DNA from: Streptomyces sp. NBC_00162
Lineage (GTDB): Bacteria > Actinomycetota > Actinomycetes > Streptomycetales > Streptomycetaceae
Length of the DNA: 64,000 nucleotides
Direction: 5' to 3'
Assembly (NCBI RefSeq): GCF_024611995.1
Contig: NZ_CP102509.1
Coordinates: 496,001-560,000, forward strand
Below the pieces are notes generated by a model. The model made no database searches and was not told the origin of the DNA. It saw only the letters and a list, made by a program, of their open reading frames with translations. Positions 51,052 to 60,439 of this stretch are shown in pieces (the first letter of the stretch is position 1; each line of letters opens with the position of its first letter). The translations under genes were made by a program, and so were the position numbers.

Positions 51052-51600
51052 ATGTCCGGATACCCGCAGCAGCCCCAGCCGCAGTACCCCGCCCCGAAGC
51101 CGGGAATGAGCACCGGCAAGAAGATCGCGCTGGGCTGCGGCATCCCCGCCGTCCTCGGCCTGCTCCTTCTCGGCGGCTGCACCCTCCTCGTCGGCGAAGC
51201 CGCCGAGGAGGTAGGCAAGGAGCTCGACAAGTCGTACGACAGCGCACAGGTCAACCCCTCCGGCGGCACCAGCGGGAAGAAGGGCGAGCCGGACATCACC
51301 CAGGACGCGAAGGTGACGTCCTGCGCGGTGAAGACCGGCGAGTTCGACATGAAGGAGCTCGAGGTGAAGGTCGAGTACACCAACAGCGGTGACCGCCGGT
51401 ACAGCTACCTCGTTGAGGGCGAGATCCTGGTCAACGGCGAGAAGAAGGAAGACCTTCTGTCGACCGCCCAGAACCTGGCCCCCGGCCAGAAGTACACGGA
51501 CGACAATGCCGGCGCCCTCGCGTTCAACACCGCGAAGGCGGCCAAGGCCTCCGACAAGGTCGAGTGCAAGATCCTCAAGGTCTCACGCAACGCACTCTGA
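51052..51600 (+). CDS. Membrane-anchored secreted protein (surface cluster, member 1)
   Basis: 182 residues. A Pro/Gln-rich cytoplasmic start (SGYPQQPQPQYPAPKPG) precedes MSTGKKIALGCG and the membrane helix AVLGLLLLGGC. The exported part is an immunoglobulin-like beta domain (VTSCAVKTGEFDMKELEVKV, YTNSGDRRYSYLVEGEILVN, GQKYTDDNAGALAF), similar to DUF4352/FxLYD folds. It is the first of four exported proteins in a row. The MSTG(K/Q)K..GCG block recurs in the gene at 52425. Confidence 0.75.
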   Translation: MSGYPQQPQPQYPAPKPGMSTGKKIALGCGIPAVLGLLLLGGCTLLVGEAAEEVGKELDKSYDSAQVNPSGGTSGKKGEPDITQDAKVTSCAVKTGEFDMKELEVKVEYTNSGDRRYSYLVEGEILVNGEKKEDLLSTAQNLAPGQKYTDDNAGALAFNTAKAAKASDKVECKILKVSRNAL

Positions 51601-51903
51601 CCCGCGGCCAGCACCCTGACCACGGCGGCTTCAACGCCTTCATGAGCGACACTGACGCCGTTCCTCCGGCTCGGCCCCAACCCGCCCGCACCGGAGCGCC
51701 CCGCACCGTTCCCAGCCGGACCCGAGGACGTCGACCAGGGCCAGCCGACCGAGTCGGATCCACCTACGTGTCCGGCGCGAGCGCGACGGTGCCGGTGACG
51801 ACAGCGCGGGCCGCCACCGGGTGTGGCGGCGGCCCGCGCCGGGATTCGGCAGGGGCGGTCTCTCAGGCGGAGGACCACGGGGACCTTGATGGGTTTCTGC
51901 TCG

Positions 51904-52175
51904 TCAGCTTGCCCGCTCGAAGGCCAGGTTCGCGTTCGGACAGTCGGCCGCGTACCGCAGCAGTGCCTCACGCTCCGCCTGGTCCCCCTCCAGACCCCAC
52001 CGGTGTTTCGTGGCCACCCACACCCCGATGTACCGGCAGTGCACCGCCGGGGCCGGCATCCACGTGGCCGGATCCTGATCACTCTTCTGCTGGTTCGAAC
52101 GGCCGTGACCCCGACCAGCGTCACATCGCTGCCCAGGTCGTTGGTGTACCGGCGGCGCCGCTTTCCGCATGAGCA
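51904..52175 (-). pseudogene. HNH endonuclease-family protein, C-terminal fragment
   Basis: Minus strand: RYTNDLGSDVTLVGVTAR-like start, a one-base shift, then SNQQKSDQDPATWMPAPAVH, CRYIGVWVATKHRWGL and ALLRYAADCPNANLAFE. This is the end of exported DUF1524/HNH nucleases (N..KGD.DP..W.P.....C.Y...W...K..W.L). The HNH core His is missing. Confidence 0.7.
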
Positions 52176-52353
52176 GTCCGCCGACCTCGCCGGACACCCC
52201 GCCTACGAGATGCGCGAGGAGAACCCCAACACCGGGTCTGCGATTGACCGTGTGTTCGTGTACCTGGACCGCGCCGAAGACGCCCATGCCGTTGCCATCG
52301 AACTGACACGCCGCGCCCTCGCGCACGCCACCGTGGTCGCCCTCGCCAAGTAG
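52160..52353 (+). pseudogene. C-terminal fragment of an unknown protein
   Basis: The frame reads FPHEQSADLAGHPAYEMREE, then GSAIDRVFVYLDRAEDAHAV and AIELTRRALAHATVVALAK. Good codon bias, but it begins abruptly next to the HNH remnant, so it is probably the tail of a truncated gene. Confidence 0.35.
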
Positions 52354-52424
52354 GCGCGCACCGCGGCCCCGCCGACCAAACAACCGGTGGGGCCACCATC
52401 CCCGAGAACATGGAGAACCATCCC

Positions 52425-53005
52425 GTGGCATACGACCCGAACCAGCAGCAGCCCGGCCCCGCTTACGGCTACCCCAACCCCCAGCAGCCGCAGCCGGCAT
52501 GGGCGGCGGCCACCGGGAAGTTCCAGAGCATGAGCACCGGCCAGAAGGTCGGCATAGGCTGCGGCGGCGCCTTCGGCCTGTTTGTCTTCCTGGGTCTGAT
52601 CGGGGCCGCGGTCGGCCCGGACACCAAGGAGATACAGGTTCCCGGGCCGACGGTCACCGTCACCGTGACTCAGACCGTGCCGGGCCCGACCGTCACCGTG
52701 CCCGCCGCAGCCCCCGCGGCCAGCGAGGCCCCGAAGCCGTCCGACACCCCGGCGCCAGCGCAGCCGACCAGGGAAGCCACCGGCACCCTGCCCAACTTCG
52801 TCGGCAAGCAGTTGCAGGCATCCCAGGACGGCGCGCAGGCCGCAGGTTTCTACCTGCTCAGCAGCACCGACGCGACCGGCGCAGGACGCATGCAGGTCTT
52901 GGACCGCAACTGGAAGGTCTGCGCCCAGACCCCGCCCCGGGCACACACCCGCTGACCACCCAGGTCACCTTCGACACCGTCAAGACCGAAGAGTCCTGCC
53001 CGTAA
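52425..53005 (+). pseudogene. Membrane-anchored PASTA-like protein (surface cluster, member 2), one-base frameshift
   Basis: From GTG 52425 (GGAG nine bases before; ATG 52410 also possible). Pro/Gln-rich start, MSTGQKVGIGCGGAFGLFVF membrane helix, Val/Thr/Pro linker (PGPTVTVTVTQTVPG), then a PASTA-like domain: LPNFVGKQLQASQDGAQAAG, VLDRNWKVCAQTP. Loss of one C in 52930-52933 diverts the end; the proper C-terminus THPLTTQVTFDTVKTEESCP is in the next frame to 53005. PASTA domains bind peptidoglycan or muropeptides. Confidence 0.7.
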
Positions 53006-53084
53006 CGAACCCCCCGCGGGGCCCCGCCGGCGCGAATCCGGCGGGGCCCCACACCCCCAGCATCCACCACGAAACGGAGCACCC

Positions 53085-53683
53085 GTGCTCTACACCCGCA
53101 GCGCCGCCCTGACCGGCGCTTTCCTCCTGGCCGTGTCCATACTGACCGGCTGCACCAGCAGCCCAGATGCGCGGCCGGCCACGGCGTCCCCGACGTCGGC
53201 GGCGTCCCCGTCCAGCCCGATACCGATCACACCCGGACCTGCCACCAGCGACCCGGCCAAGGCGGCTCCCAATCCGCAGGCGGGATTCGTGGACTGCTGG
53301 GACCACACCACCAGCAGCACGGCCAACGACGGGTCCGGCATCACCTTGACCGGCATCGAGTGCTGGCACGGCCAGGGCTTCGTCAAGGTCACCGCCCGGG
53401 CCGGGACGCCCGGACCGGGGGTCTCGACGGGCAGGGCATCGTCACGATCACGTACACACAGCAGGGACGCCGCTGCACCGGCCGGAACCTGGTGACAAAC
53501 ATGACGGAGATCGGCCGGACGGACGGAGACAAGACCCGCATGTCCACGCACATCGTGCGCGCCGTAGCGGGCAGCGGATGCCCCGGAACCGCCGACCCGG
53601 ACCCCGGGACAAAAGTGGCCGTGATCGAGGCGCACATGGCGACCGCGCAGGACCTGGCCGAGGCGCTGTACCCCCAGCATTAG
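53085..53683 (+). pseudogene. Lipoprotein (surface cluster, member 3), one-base frameshift
   Basis: GTG 53085. Lipoprotein signal ALTGAFLLAVSILTGC, a Thr/Ser/Pro linker, then GFVDCWDHTTSSTANDGSGI and CWHGQGFVKVTA. One missing G at 53398-53400 (gcccgggcc) shifts the frame. The continuation GRDARTGGLDGQGIVTITYT, QQGRRCTGRNLVTNMTEIG and HIVRAVAGSGCPGTAD runs to 53683. Two or more disulfides are plausible in the mature domain. Confidence 0.7.
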
Positions 53684-53764
53684 CGCCCCAACTACCTGTC
53701 AACCACGCCCCGCCGGGACCGGATTCCGGCGAGGCAGCACACCCCGACGAGAGGCCGCACCATC

Positions 53765-54334
53765 GTGACCGACAACAACACCGAGTCGACCGGCAGCGCG
53801 GAGCAGCCCACCACGGTGCCGCTCGCCCCGCCCGTACCGGCCCCCCAAGAATCCGGCCGTACGGCCAAGGGCCTGCCTCGGTGGGCGCTGCCGGTCGCCA
53901 CCGGCCTGGCGGGACTCCTTCTCGGCTCCGGCATCACCTACCTCGCCAGCAGCGGCAGCGAGGACGAGCCCAGGCCGGAGAAGGGGCCCGCCACGTTCCA
54001 GATGGGCGGCTCCATGAAGATCAGCGGCGACTACAAGTCCGTCTCCAAGGACTACGGCGGCGGGTGCAGCGGCGTGGGCGGCTACAAGGACATACGCGCC
54101 GGCGCGCAGGTCAACGTCTATGACAGCGCCGGTCGTGTGCTGGCCACGGGGTCGCTGGACAAGGGCGCCGCTACCGAAAGCAAGACGGGGACGGTGACCG
54201 TGTGCACCTTCCCCGTGATCGTCAACGACGTCCCCACGGGCGCGGGCCTGTACCAAGTCGAGGTGTCCCACCGGGGCAAGCTCAGCATCTCCGAGGCAGA
54301 CGCGGTCACAGGCACCTTCGCCGCCTCCCTCTGA
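53765..54334 (+). CDS. Membrane-anchored secreted protein (surface cluster, member 4)
   Basis: 189 residues from GTG 53765. Cytoplasmic Thr/Pro-rich start, one membrane helix (WALPVATGLAGLLLGSGITY), then an exported beta domain (GSMKISGDYKSVSKDYGGGC, QVNVYDSAGRVLATGSL, GLYQVEVSHRGKLSISEAD) with two Cys. Intact. Likely a surface protein of the same locus as the preceding three. Confidence 0.75.
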   Translation: MTDNNTESTGSAEQPTTVPLAPPVPAPQESGRTAKGLPRWALPVATGLAGLLLGSGITYLASSGSEDEPRPEKGPATFQMGGSMKISGDYKSVSKDYGGGCSGVGGYKDIRAGAQVNVYDSAGRVLATGSLDKGAATESKTGTVTVCTFPVIVNDVPTGAGLYQVEVSHRGKLSISEADAVTGTFAASL

Positions 54335-54695
54335 CTCCTGTCCGCACACAGCAGCTGCTGGCGCCGGCGACTTCCCACGCGTTGAGCACGCCTTGGCCGG
54401 CGCCGTAGGCGGAGAGCTGGAACGGCAGCTGGAGACGGTGACCCGGGCCTCGCGCGGGTAGCAGGTGCGTGAGGGCCGCGTCACCGTTGGGCTGGACGAC
54501 CTCGATACCGGCGGCGGCGATCTGAGGGCCTGGTCGTTGCGGCTGGCAGCCGCGTGGACGGTGGAGTACGGGATGGGCAACGACAGGCCCCGGTTCGCGT
54601 GGACACCGGGACCCGGTGGGACGGCGGCCACTCCCTGTGATGGAAGCTTGGCTGTTCTCGTCCGGGAGGTCACGGGCCGCCCCTACGGTGTCGGC
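54335..54695. other. No intact gene; possible subtilase relic on the minus strand
   Basis: A minus-strand frame contains AAAGIEVVQPNGDAALTHLL and YGAGQGVLNAWEVAGAS, which resembles the end of subtilisin-like proteases (YG.G.VNA..A). It is too short and degenerate to call. Confidence 0.3.
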
Positions 54696-55097
54696 ATGGA
54701 CTACATCCCGCGGCGGACGGCGAGTGAGCTCCCCTTCGACAGCACGGACATTCTCCTGCGCTACAGCTTCGAGCACCCCGCGCTCCCCTGCGAGTTCGAG
54801 GACACGCTGGAGGTCTGGTCGGTCGGGATTCCGCAGTACCACCACGAGGACGGCTGCCCGCAGTGCCCGCCCGAAGACGTGTGCCGCTTCCACGACGGGA
54901 CTCCGATCGGCGAGATGCACTTCGTCAAGATCCGCGGCTTCACTGCGGACCCCGCCTGGGAAGCCGCGGACTCCCACACCGGCGACATCGAGAAGATCGT
55001 CGCGGTATGCACCGACCCCGCCTACGCACTGACGCCGGGCCTTCACTGGTCACCCGGGTTCCAGGAGCGGATCGACTGCCCCGTCGGGGCCTCCTGA
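54696..55097 (+). CDS. Uncharacterised Cys-containing protein
   Basis: 133 residues from ATG 54696: DYIPRRTASELPFDSTDILL, HPALPCEFEDTLEVWSVGIP, then QYHHEDGCPQCPPEDVCRFH, a Cys/His cluster (C-x2-C-x5-C-x2-H) that could bind zinc. The C-terminus ends ERIDCPVGAS. No family recognised. An upstream in-frame extension to 54465 lacks support. Confidence 0.6.
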   Translation: MDYIPRRTASELPFDSTDILLRYSFEHPALPCEFEDTLEVWSVGIPQYHHEDGCPQCPPEDVCRFHDGTPIGEMHFVKIRGFTADPAWEAADSHTGDIEKIVAVCTDPAYALTPGLHWSPGFQERIDCPVGAS

Positions 55098-55348
55098 TCA
55101 TGGACCGGGTGCAGATCGAGCCCCAGTGGCGCGGGTTCGGGACCGGTGCTCTCGCCGCGGCCGAAGGATCCACAGGCTCGCCGCCGGATGCTGCGCGGCC
55201 GCCTGTGAGCCAGCGCCCACGGACGGCGACTACGAGGACGATGAGCCCGGCTACCAGGCCGCCCAGGCCAAGATCGCAAAGGCGCGGGCCCAGTGGCAGC
55301 ACCCTGTACCGGGACGGGCGTATGGGCCGCGCCCGAGGAGAACGACCT
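55098..55348. other. Intergenic, no gene seen
   Basis: Between convergent genes. No supported frame or clear hairpin. Confidence 0.3.
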
Positions 55349-55582
55349 CTAGCCGAACTGGTTGCCTGTCCCTTGGAGGTCTGCGACTGGGGTGATCACG
55401 TTTCCGGTCCCGTTGTTCACCGAGTCACCGAAGCTCTGAGTGTTGAAATTGAACGACTCGTCCCGTGAGACGCTCCCGATGTCGCCGTGGCTGTCACCCT
55501 GACTGGCCATCGCGGTTCCCGTGAACGACAGGGCGGCCCCCGCGAGGGCAAAAGCAGCAAGTACGCGCTTGGTGTTGTTCAT
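55349..55582 (-). CDS. Small secreted protein
   Basis: 77 residues from ATG 55582: signal peptide NTKRVLAAFALAGAALSFTG, T-A-M-A cleavage, then a short Asn/Gly/Ser-rich peptide (SQGDSHGDIGSVSRDES, FNFNTQSFGDSVNNGTGN). The Asn-rich beta-prone mature part recalls small Streptomyces surface peptides such as rodlins, but lacks a defining motif. Confidence 0.65.
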   Translation of the reverse strand: MNNTKRVLAAFALAGAALSFTGTAMASQGDSHGDIGSVSRDESFNFNTQSFGDSVNNGTGNVITPVADLQGTGNQFG

Positions 55583-55985
55583 GCCCAACCAACGATCTTG
55601 AATCCCGGCGGGTTACGTCCGGACCGGGCAGACCCGGCCCCGTACACGACCCGGAGCGTCATCCAACCGAGGAGCGCAACGGGGCCCTCGGAGGCGGTAT
55701 CAGGCCTCTCGGGCACAGCTACCGGCTGCAGTTCCTCCCGGGGAAGATGAGCGAAGAACTGCAGCGGCCCCTCCACAGCAGGAGCCGCACATGAGCAGGC
55801 GCATCGACCACTCCCGGTCCCGCCCTCTGGCGTGCCGAGCGCCCTTGAGAATGCGGGGCGTCCAGCGCCGGCGGAGCGGCCTGCGGAAGGTGCAGGGCGC
55901 CAGAGCGCCACGCGCCGGCCAGCACCACGGCTCCGGCCCAGTCGAGGACGGCAGCGCGTACCGGCGGGCTCGGGTGGTGCCGGTG
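55583..55985. other. Gene-free stretch with a hairpin
   Basis: No gene supported. CTGCAGTTC (55726-55734) and GAACTGCAG (55756-55764) form a nine-base dyad with a 21-base loop. Confidence 0.35.
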
Positions 55986-56755
55986 TCACAGCTGGGGAAT
56001 GTACGGGGCGAGGCCGATGATGAGGATGGACCGTTCGCCCGGCCCTGGCTCGGAGCCCGCGCGGACCGGGCCGACGTAGTGGCTGACTCTGTGGTCGTGG
56101 ACGGCGTAGCCGTCCAGTGGGTCGGTGAGGGTGAAGTCGGCGTGGATGTCCGCCCACGGGTCCTCGGGCTGGAGGCCTGCGCTGCCGGGTGTGGCGATGA
56201 CGTTCTGCCCGCCGGTGACGTTGGTACGGCTGATCAGGTGGGCGAAAGTGAATGTGCTGGCCGAGCCTCCGTCTTGGTGCAAGCAGTTCGGGGAGGAAAC
56301 GGCGTCCTGTCCGGGACGGTCGACGCCGAGCCTGATCAGGTGGACACCAGCCCACAGCGGCCGTCTCCCCAGGTTCTTCAGGGACAGGACCTGCTCGATG
56401 TCCCAGCGCAGGAGTCGCAACAGCAGAGCGTTGCCGCGCAGCGCCTCGGGGATGTCGGGGAGCACTCGCCGCGTCCGCGGGTACTCAGGATCGCCCTCGC
56501 CCTGGGAGAAGTCGGTGACCGTACCGTGTACGGGGTGGGGGTTCCGGGAATCCAGGACAGTTCGTCCTTCCACGGCAGGTACACGGCATGGGAGTACCGG
56601 CGGAACCGATTCGTTCCCGGAGCGTACGGGTCGGGCGGCAGAGCCGCGAAGACCTCCCGGATCCTGGCCAAGTCCCTCGCAGCGGAGCCGGCCGGGATGA
56701 TACCGAGCTGCGCAGCGCCGTAGCGGGCGAACCCGCGCTCACGCAGACCGTCCAT
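55986..56755 (-). pseudogene. 2OG-Fe(II) dioxygenase (PF10014-like), one-base frameshift
   Basis: ATG 56755. Frame one: GFARYGAAQLGIIPAGSAAR, RFRRYSHAVYLPWKDELSWI. After loss of one base in 56537-56541 (G-run on the plus strand), frame two: VHGTVTDFSQGEGDPEYPRT, ALRGNALLLRLLRWDIEQVL, NCLHQDGGSASTFTFAHLIS and YAVHDHRVSHYVGPVRAGSE. The iron ligands H-Q-D and distal His, and the 2OG Arg in GERSILIIG, are present. The family includes amino acid hydroxylases. Restoring one base gives about 255 residues. Confidence 0.72.
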
Positions 56756-57154
56756 ACCCTCACCCGGCTCCCCCGCATCACAGTGCGATCGCCGCTGGGG
56801 TTCAGCCTTTTCCACGTGTTCCTCCAACAGGTCACCACCAGGGCCACGGCGCCGGCGGCCCGTGCCGGCCTTGCGCACGACTCCCCCGTCACGCCCCGGG
56901 CTCGACGCGGCCCTGCGCTGCAAGCCACAGCAGCCCTTGCGGCGTGCCCGTCGAACGGTCGAGGCTACGGGCAGTTCGGGTGCGAGCGTCCTACGGGTCG
57001 CCGGAGGAAGCAAATGCCTGGGCTGCGCTGCCTCCTCGCGGCTGAGCCCGCAGCCCGCCCGTACCCCGGCCGGGGTACTCATCGGTGGTCCGGAGCCCGG
57101 AAGTGAGTACGGGTACTCACGTGCGGGGCAGCGGTCCACCGGCAAGCTGCGATC
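56756..57154. other. Gene-free stretch ahead of a lipoprotein gene
   Basis: No gene supported. The right half holds two perfect palindromes described separately. Confidence 0.4.
57061..57120. promoter_or_regulatory. Two palindromes upstream of a lipoprotein gene
   Basis: GTACCCCGGCCGGGGTAC (57061-57078) is an 18-bp palindrome. 24 bases later, GTGAGTAC-GG-GTACTCAC (57103-57120) has eight-base arms. Both contain GTAC-based half-sites. They end 35 bases before the ATG at 57155, where operators are expected. Confidence 0.5.
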
Positions 57155-57904
57155 ATGCGAACGATCTCCCTCCCGAAGCCCCTGATGGCGGCCGTACTCG
57201 GCGCCCTGGCCCTCTCCGCATGCGGCGTCCCGAACGCGGACGCCGACCGGTCCCCCGCCGGAAAGGCGCTCCTGGCCGCCGCGTCGCACGCCCCCGGGGC
57301 CGACGCGGCGGAGATCCGCTTCATGGAGACGACGAGCCGGTTCCTTGCGGAGTGCTCCCCCGGAGCCCCTTCCGACAAGGGCGCGGCCGACGCACCCCGC
57401 CCCGAGGACGCCTGGGGAGGGGCGCCCCGCCCCGAGGACCTGCCGGGCGGCTCCGGGCCGGTCACGCCCCGCTACGGCCCGGGGCAGACGCCGCCCGGCA
57501 TTCCGAACGCGGACGGGTCGATCCCGGTCCCGCTCGACGACCCGGCGCCGCCCCTTCCCGCCGCGACGCCGACCCGCCCGGGCACGGTGTCGGAGGTACC
57601 GCTGACCGAGGCGGAGCGCTGCGTCGCAGACTTGCACGCCCGCCGGATCACCGAGGCCCTGCGGAAGGCCGCCCCCGCCGACCACCAGGCGCTGCGGACC
57701 GCCCTCACCGGACTGGACTACCCGGCGGCCCGGATCCACCGGATGCCCGACGGCGACAGCACCCGGGTCGACCTGCGCTTCATGGGCGGCCTTGCGGTCC
57801 TGGAGATCACCGGCACCGGCTCCAACCCGACCCTCACCCTGAAAACGGAAGACGCCGCCATCACCGCGGCCGCCCACACCCCTGACCTTTCCGGCCCGCG
57901 CTGA
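57155..57904 (+). CDS. Lipoprotein with acidic Pro-rich linker
   Basis: 249 residues. Lipoprotein signal LMAAVLGALALSACGV (lipobox LSAC). The middle is Pro/Gly-rich with a repeated APRPEDAWGG / APRPEDLPGG unit. The C-terminal third is a small alpha/beta domain (CVADLHARRITEALRK, TGLDYPAARIHRMPDG, FMGGLAVLEITGTGS). No family recognised. Attached to the outer face of the membrane. Confidence 0.7.
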   Translation: MRTISLPKPLMAAVLGALALSACGVPNADADRSPAGKALLAAASHAPGADAAEIRFMETTSRFLAECSPGAPSDKGAADAPRPEDAWGGAPRPEDLPGGSGPVTPRYGPGQTPPGIPNADGSIPVPLDDPAPPLPAATPTRPGTVSEVPLTEAERCVADLHARRITEALRKAAPADHQALRTALTGLDYPAARIHRMPDGDSTRVDLRFMGGLAVLEITGTGSNPTLTLKTEDAAITAAAHTPDLSGPR

Positions 57905-58030
57905 CATCACGCCGCCACGAACTGCCGGTCGTCCAGATCCGCGGTCACGCCGAGATCGGCGAGCGTGTCCAGGTACGCAGTCCTGGCCGGCGGACATTGG
58001 GCCCGCCAGCGAAGACAGGGGGTACGGAGG

Positions 58031-58375
58031 ATGCCGGCGGACACGCTGCGGTTCCACGGTCGTGCGGCAGAACTCGCCGGGCTGGACCTGGAGATATCCA
58101 AGGAGGCGGAGGCGGTACTGGACCGCTTCGAGTCCGTGCACGGCCATGTTGTACCCGCGTCGGTGCGTGAGTGGTTCGCGCTGGCACAGGGCGCCGCTGT
58201 GCTGCGGAAGTTCAGCAACGACGACATGGCAGCGGATACCGCCTTCGGGGTGCCACTCCACACCGGCCCCACGGCGTCGCCGTGCTCGGCGCACCAGGAG
58301 ACGGGGACCACGCCGCCGCAGTCTTGGCGCCTGCACACGCACCCCTCGCCCGGCCCGACATGGGCGACGCCGTGA
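58031..58375 (+). pseudogene. SUKH-like immunity-type protein, truncated
   Basis: From ATG 58031: ELAGLDLEISKEAEAVLDRF, then ASVREWFALAQGAAVLRKFS. This is the N-terminal part of a SMI1/SUKH fold ((V)P.S..EW..L..G). After about 75 residues the sequence diverges, and the remaining frame lacks SUKH strands. Probably broken by recombination with the opposite-strand segment that follows. Confidence 0.45.
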
Positions 58376-58698
58376 CGGACCGGCCCGCCTCGTGCACCTG
58401 AGGCGGCGGTGCCGCGTAGGCCGGCCGGCCAGGCCAGAATGAGGCGCAGGCCTCCCGAGCCCGACCGGAACCGGTCGATCACGCGGGCCTCGCCGAGGAC
58501 GGCCAGGGGCGGCATCCCGGGCGCGGCCAGGTGCTTGACGGTCAGTCCGAACATGCCCGCGGACAGGGCGGCGAGGGTGTCGGCGTCCGCATCGGTGGAC
58601 CAGCCGGGCAAGGCCGGTCCTCTGTCGGACTGGCGCGGTCCGGCCGACGCGCCGTCAGGCCCACTGCCGCGTGTCGGCCAGCTGGCGAAATATCGCAT
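58360..58698 (-). pseudogene. Partial unknown protein
   Basis: From ATG 58698 a frame reads DADADTLAALSAGMFGLTVK, HLAAPGMPPLAVLGEARVID, then RFRSGSGGLRLILAWPAGL. It looks like real protein sequence but runs into the SUKH-like remnant with no stop of its own. Confidence 0.35.
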
Positions 58699-58804
58699 GG
58701 TACGTGAGTTGTACAAGGAGTGGCCCTTACGGGGGATTCGCCCCGCCCGCCGATGCAACACGGTGGGCAGGCACGCAATCTCCGAAAGAGGGGACACCGC
58801 ACGT

Positions 58805-60394
58805 ATGAAGCGCCTCGCACCGCTGTTGGCTACCGCCGGACTCATCGCAACCACCCTGTCCCAGCTGGCTGTTCCCCAGGCATCCGCTGCCCAGTCCACC
58901 CCCGAGTACATGAGCCAGAAGCCCGCCTGGCACCGCTGCAGCGCAGACAAACCGGCGACCTACGAGTGCGCGACCCTCAAGGTCCCGCTCGACTACGAGC
59001 GCCCCCAAGGCCCCACGATCGACCTCGCGATATCCCGAGTGAAGAGCGAGAACCCGGCCAAGCGGCACGGCGTCATACTCCTCAACCCGGGCGGACCCGG
59101 CACCACCGGACTCTACCGGCCGATGCGGATGAGCACGGAGATGCCCAAGGACGTACGGGACCGCTACGACCTCATCGGCTTCGACCCGCGCGGCGTCGGA
59201 GCCAGCAGCCCGGTCACCTGCGGGCTGAACCAGACCGAGACGGGCATCGGCGGGGCGTACCGGCCCGAGCGCTTCTCCTCGGACGTGGCGTGGGCGCGCA
59301 ACGTCGCGGACAAGTGCCGTGAGAAGGCCGGTGACGTGCTCCCGTACATCACCACCCGCAACACGGCCCGCGACATGGACGTGATCCGCGCCGCGCTGGG
59401 CGAGCGCAAGATCTCGTACCTGGGCTACTCGTACGGGACCTACCTCGGCGCGGTGTACTCCCAGATGTACCCGCAGCGGACGGACCGCTTCGTGCTGGAC
59501 AGCGCAGTGGACCCGCACCGCGTCTGGCGCGGCATGTACCAGGTGTGGGCGACCAGCTCCGGGCCGGCCTTCGAGCGGTGGACGCGCTGGGCGGCGGAGC
59601 GCTCGGCCGAATACGGCCTCGGCGCGACCCCCGAGGCGGTGTCCGACACATTCTGGGCACTGGTGGCGCGCGCCGACCGGGAACCGATCGACTACTTCGG
59701 GCAGAAGATCACGGGTGACGACATCCGGGACCCGGGAGTGTTCTACTCCCCGGTCGAGGCCTCGATCATCACGAGGTCCATCAAGGCCGCGGCCGAGCGG
59801 ACGCCCCTGCCGGCGGACGCCGGGGTGGCGGACGTGAAGAGGCTCCTCGCCGGCGGCCGGGGGGCCACCGGGCCGGATACCGACACGGCGGCCGCCCCAG
59901 CGGCGGGCAACGGGCCCGCCCCGGCGGCCACCCCCGGTGACAACGCCACCGCCGTCTACTGGTCCGTGGTGTGCGGGGACACGGAGAACTGGCCGCGCGA
60001 CCCCGAGCAGTACGCGCGGGACGCGGTCCAGGACAAGGTGAAGTACCCGCTGTACGGGGACTTCGCGTCGAACATCAAGCCCTGCGCCTTCTGGCAGCGG
60101 CCGTTGGAGGCCGCGACGCCCATGACGCACCAGGCGAAGGTGCTGACCGTGCAGAACGAGTGGGATCCGATGACCCCGCTCAGCAGCGGTCAGGGCCTGC
60201 ACCGCGCTCTGAAGGGCTCGCGGATGGTGCTGGCGAAGGGCGGGCAGGGCCACGGCGTGTACCTCACCGACCCCACCTCCTGCGCCAACGACCCCGTCAA
60301 CACCTACCTCACCACGGGCCGGCTCCCCGCGAGGGACCTGACCTGTCAGAGTCCGCCTCGCGACCAGGAGCCGAAGAGGTCCCCAGCGCCGTGA
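58805..60394 (+). CDS. Secreted S33 tripeptidyl aminopeptidase (Tap-like)
   Basis: 529 residues. Sec signal LAPLLATAGLIATTLSQLAV, P-Q-A-S-A-A cleavage. An alpha/beta hydrolase of the Streptomyces Tap/Slp type: GVILLNPGGPGTTGLYRP, DLIGFDPRGVGASSPVTC, ISYLGYSYGTYLGAVYSQMY (nucleophile G-Y-S-Y-G), LTVQNEWDPMTPLSSGQG (acid) and KGGQGHGVYLTDPTSC (His). The family removes tripeptides from protein N-termini outside the cell. A Pro/Ala-rich insert (about 355-380) is a variable loop. Complete. Confidence 0.93.
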   Translation: MKRLAPLLATAGLIATTLSQLAVPQASAAQSTPEYMSQKPAWHRCSADKPATYECATLKVPLDYERPQGPTIDLAISRVKSENPAKRHGVILLNPGGPGTTGLYRPMRMSTEMPKDVRDRYDLIGFDPRGVGASSPVTCGLNQTETGIGGAYRPERFSSDVAWARNVADKCREKAGDVLPYITTRNTARDMDVIRAALGERKISYLGYSYGTYLGAVYSQMYPQRTDRFVLDSAVDPHRVWRGMYQVWATSSGPAFERWTRWAAERSAEYGLGATPEAVSDTFWALVARADREPIDYFGQKITGDDIRDPGVFYSPVEASIITRSIKAAAERTPLPADAGVADVKRLLAGGRGATGPDTDTAAAPAAGNGPAPAATPGDNATAVYWSVVCGDTENWPRDPEQYARDAVQDKVKYPLYGDFASNIKPCAFWQRPLEAATPMTHQAKVLTVQNEWDPMTPLSSGQGLHRALKGSRMVLAKGGQGHGVYLTDPTSCANDPVNTYLTTGRLPARDLTCQSPPRDQEPKRSPAP

Positions 60395-60439
60395 ACCCTG
60401 CCATCGTCCTGGATACCGGACGAGGGGACGAGGGGACGA

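Noticed and set aside
54360..54520. Minus-strand sequence resembling the end of a subtilisin-like protease
   Set aside because: Only one short block (YGAGQGVLNAWEVA) fits; no catalytic motif or continuous domain, so not called as a gene.
57907..58950. A 347-codon minus-strand frame
   Set aside because: Mixed composition; only 58360-58698 looks coding, and no stop or family supports the full frame.
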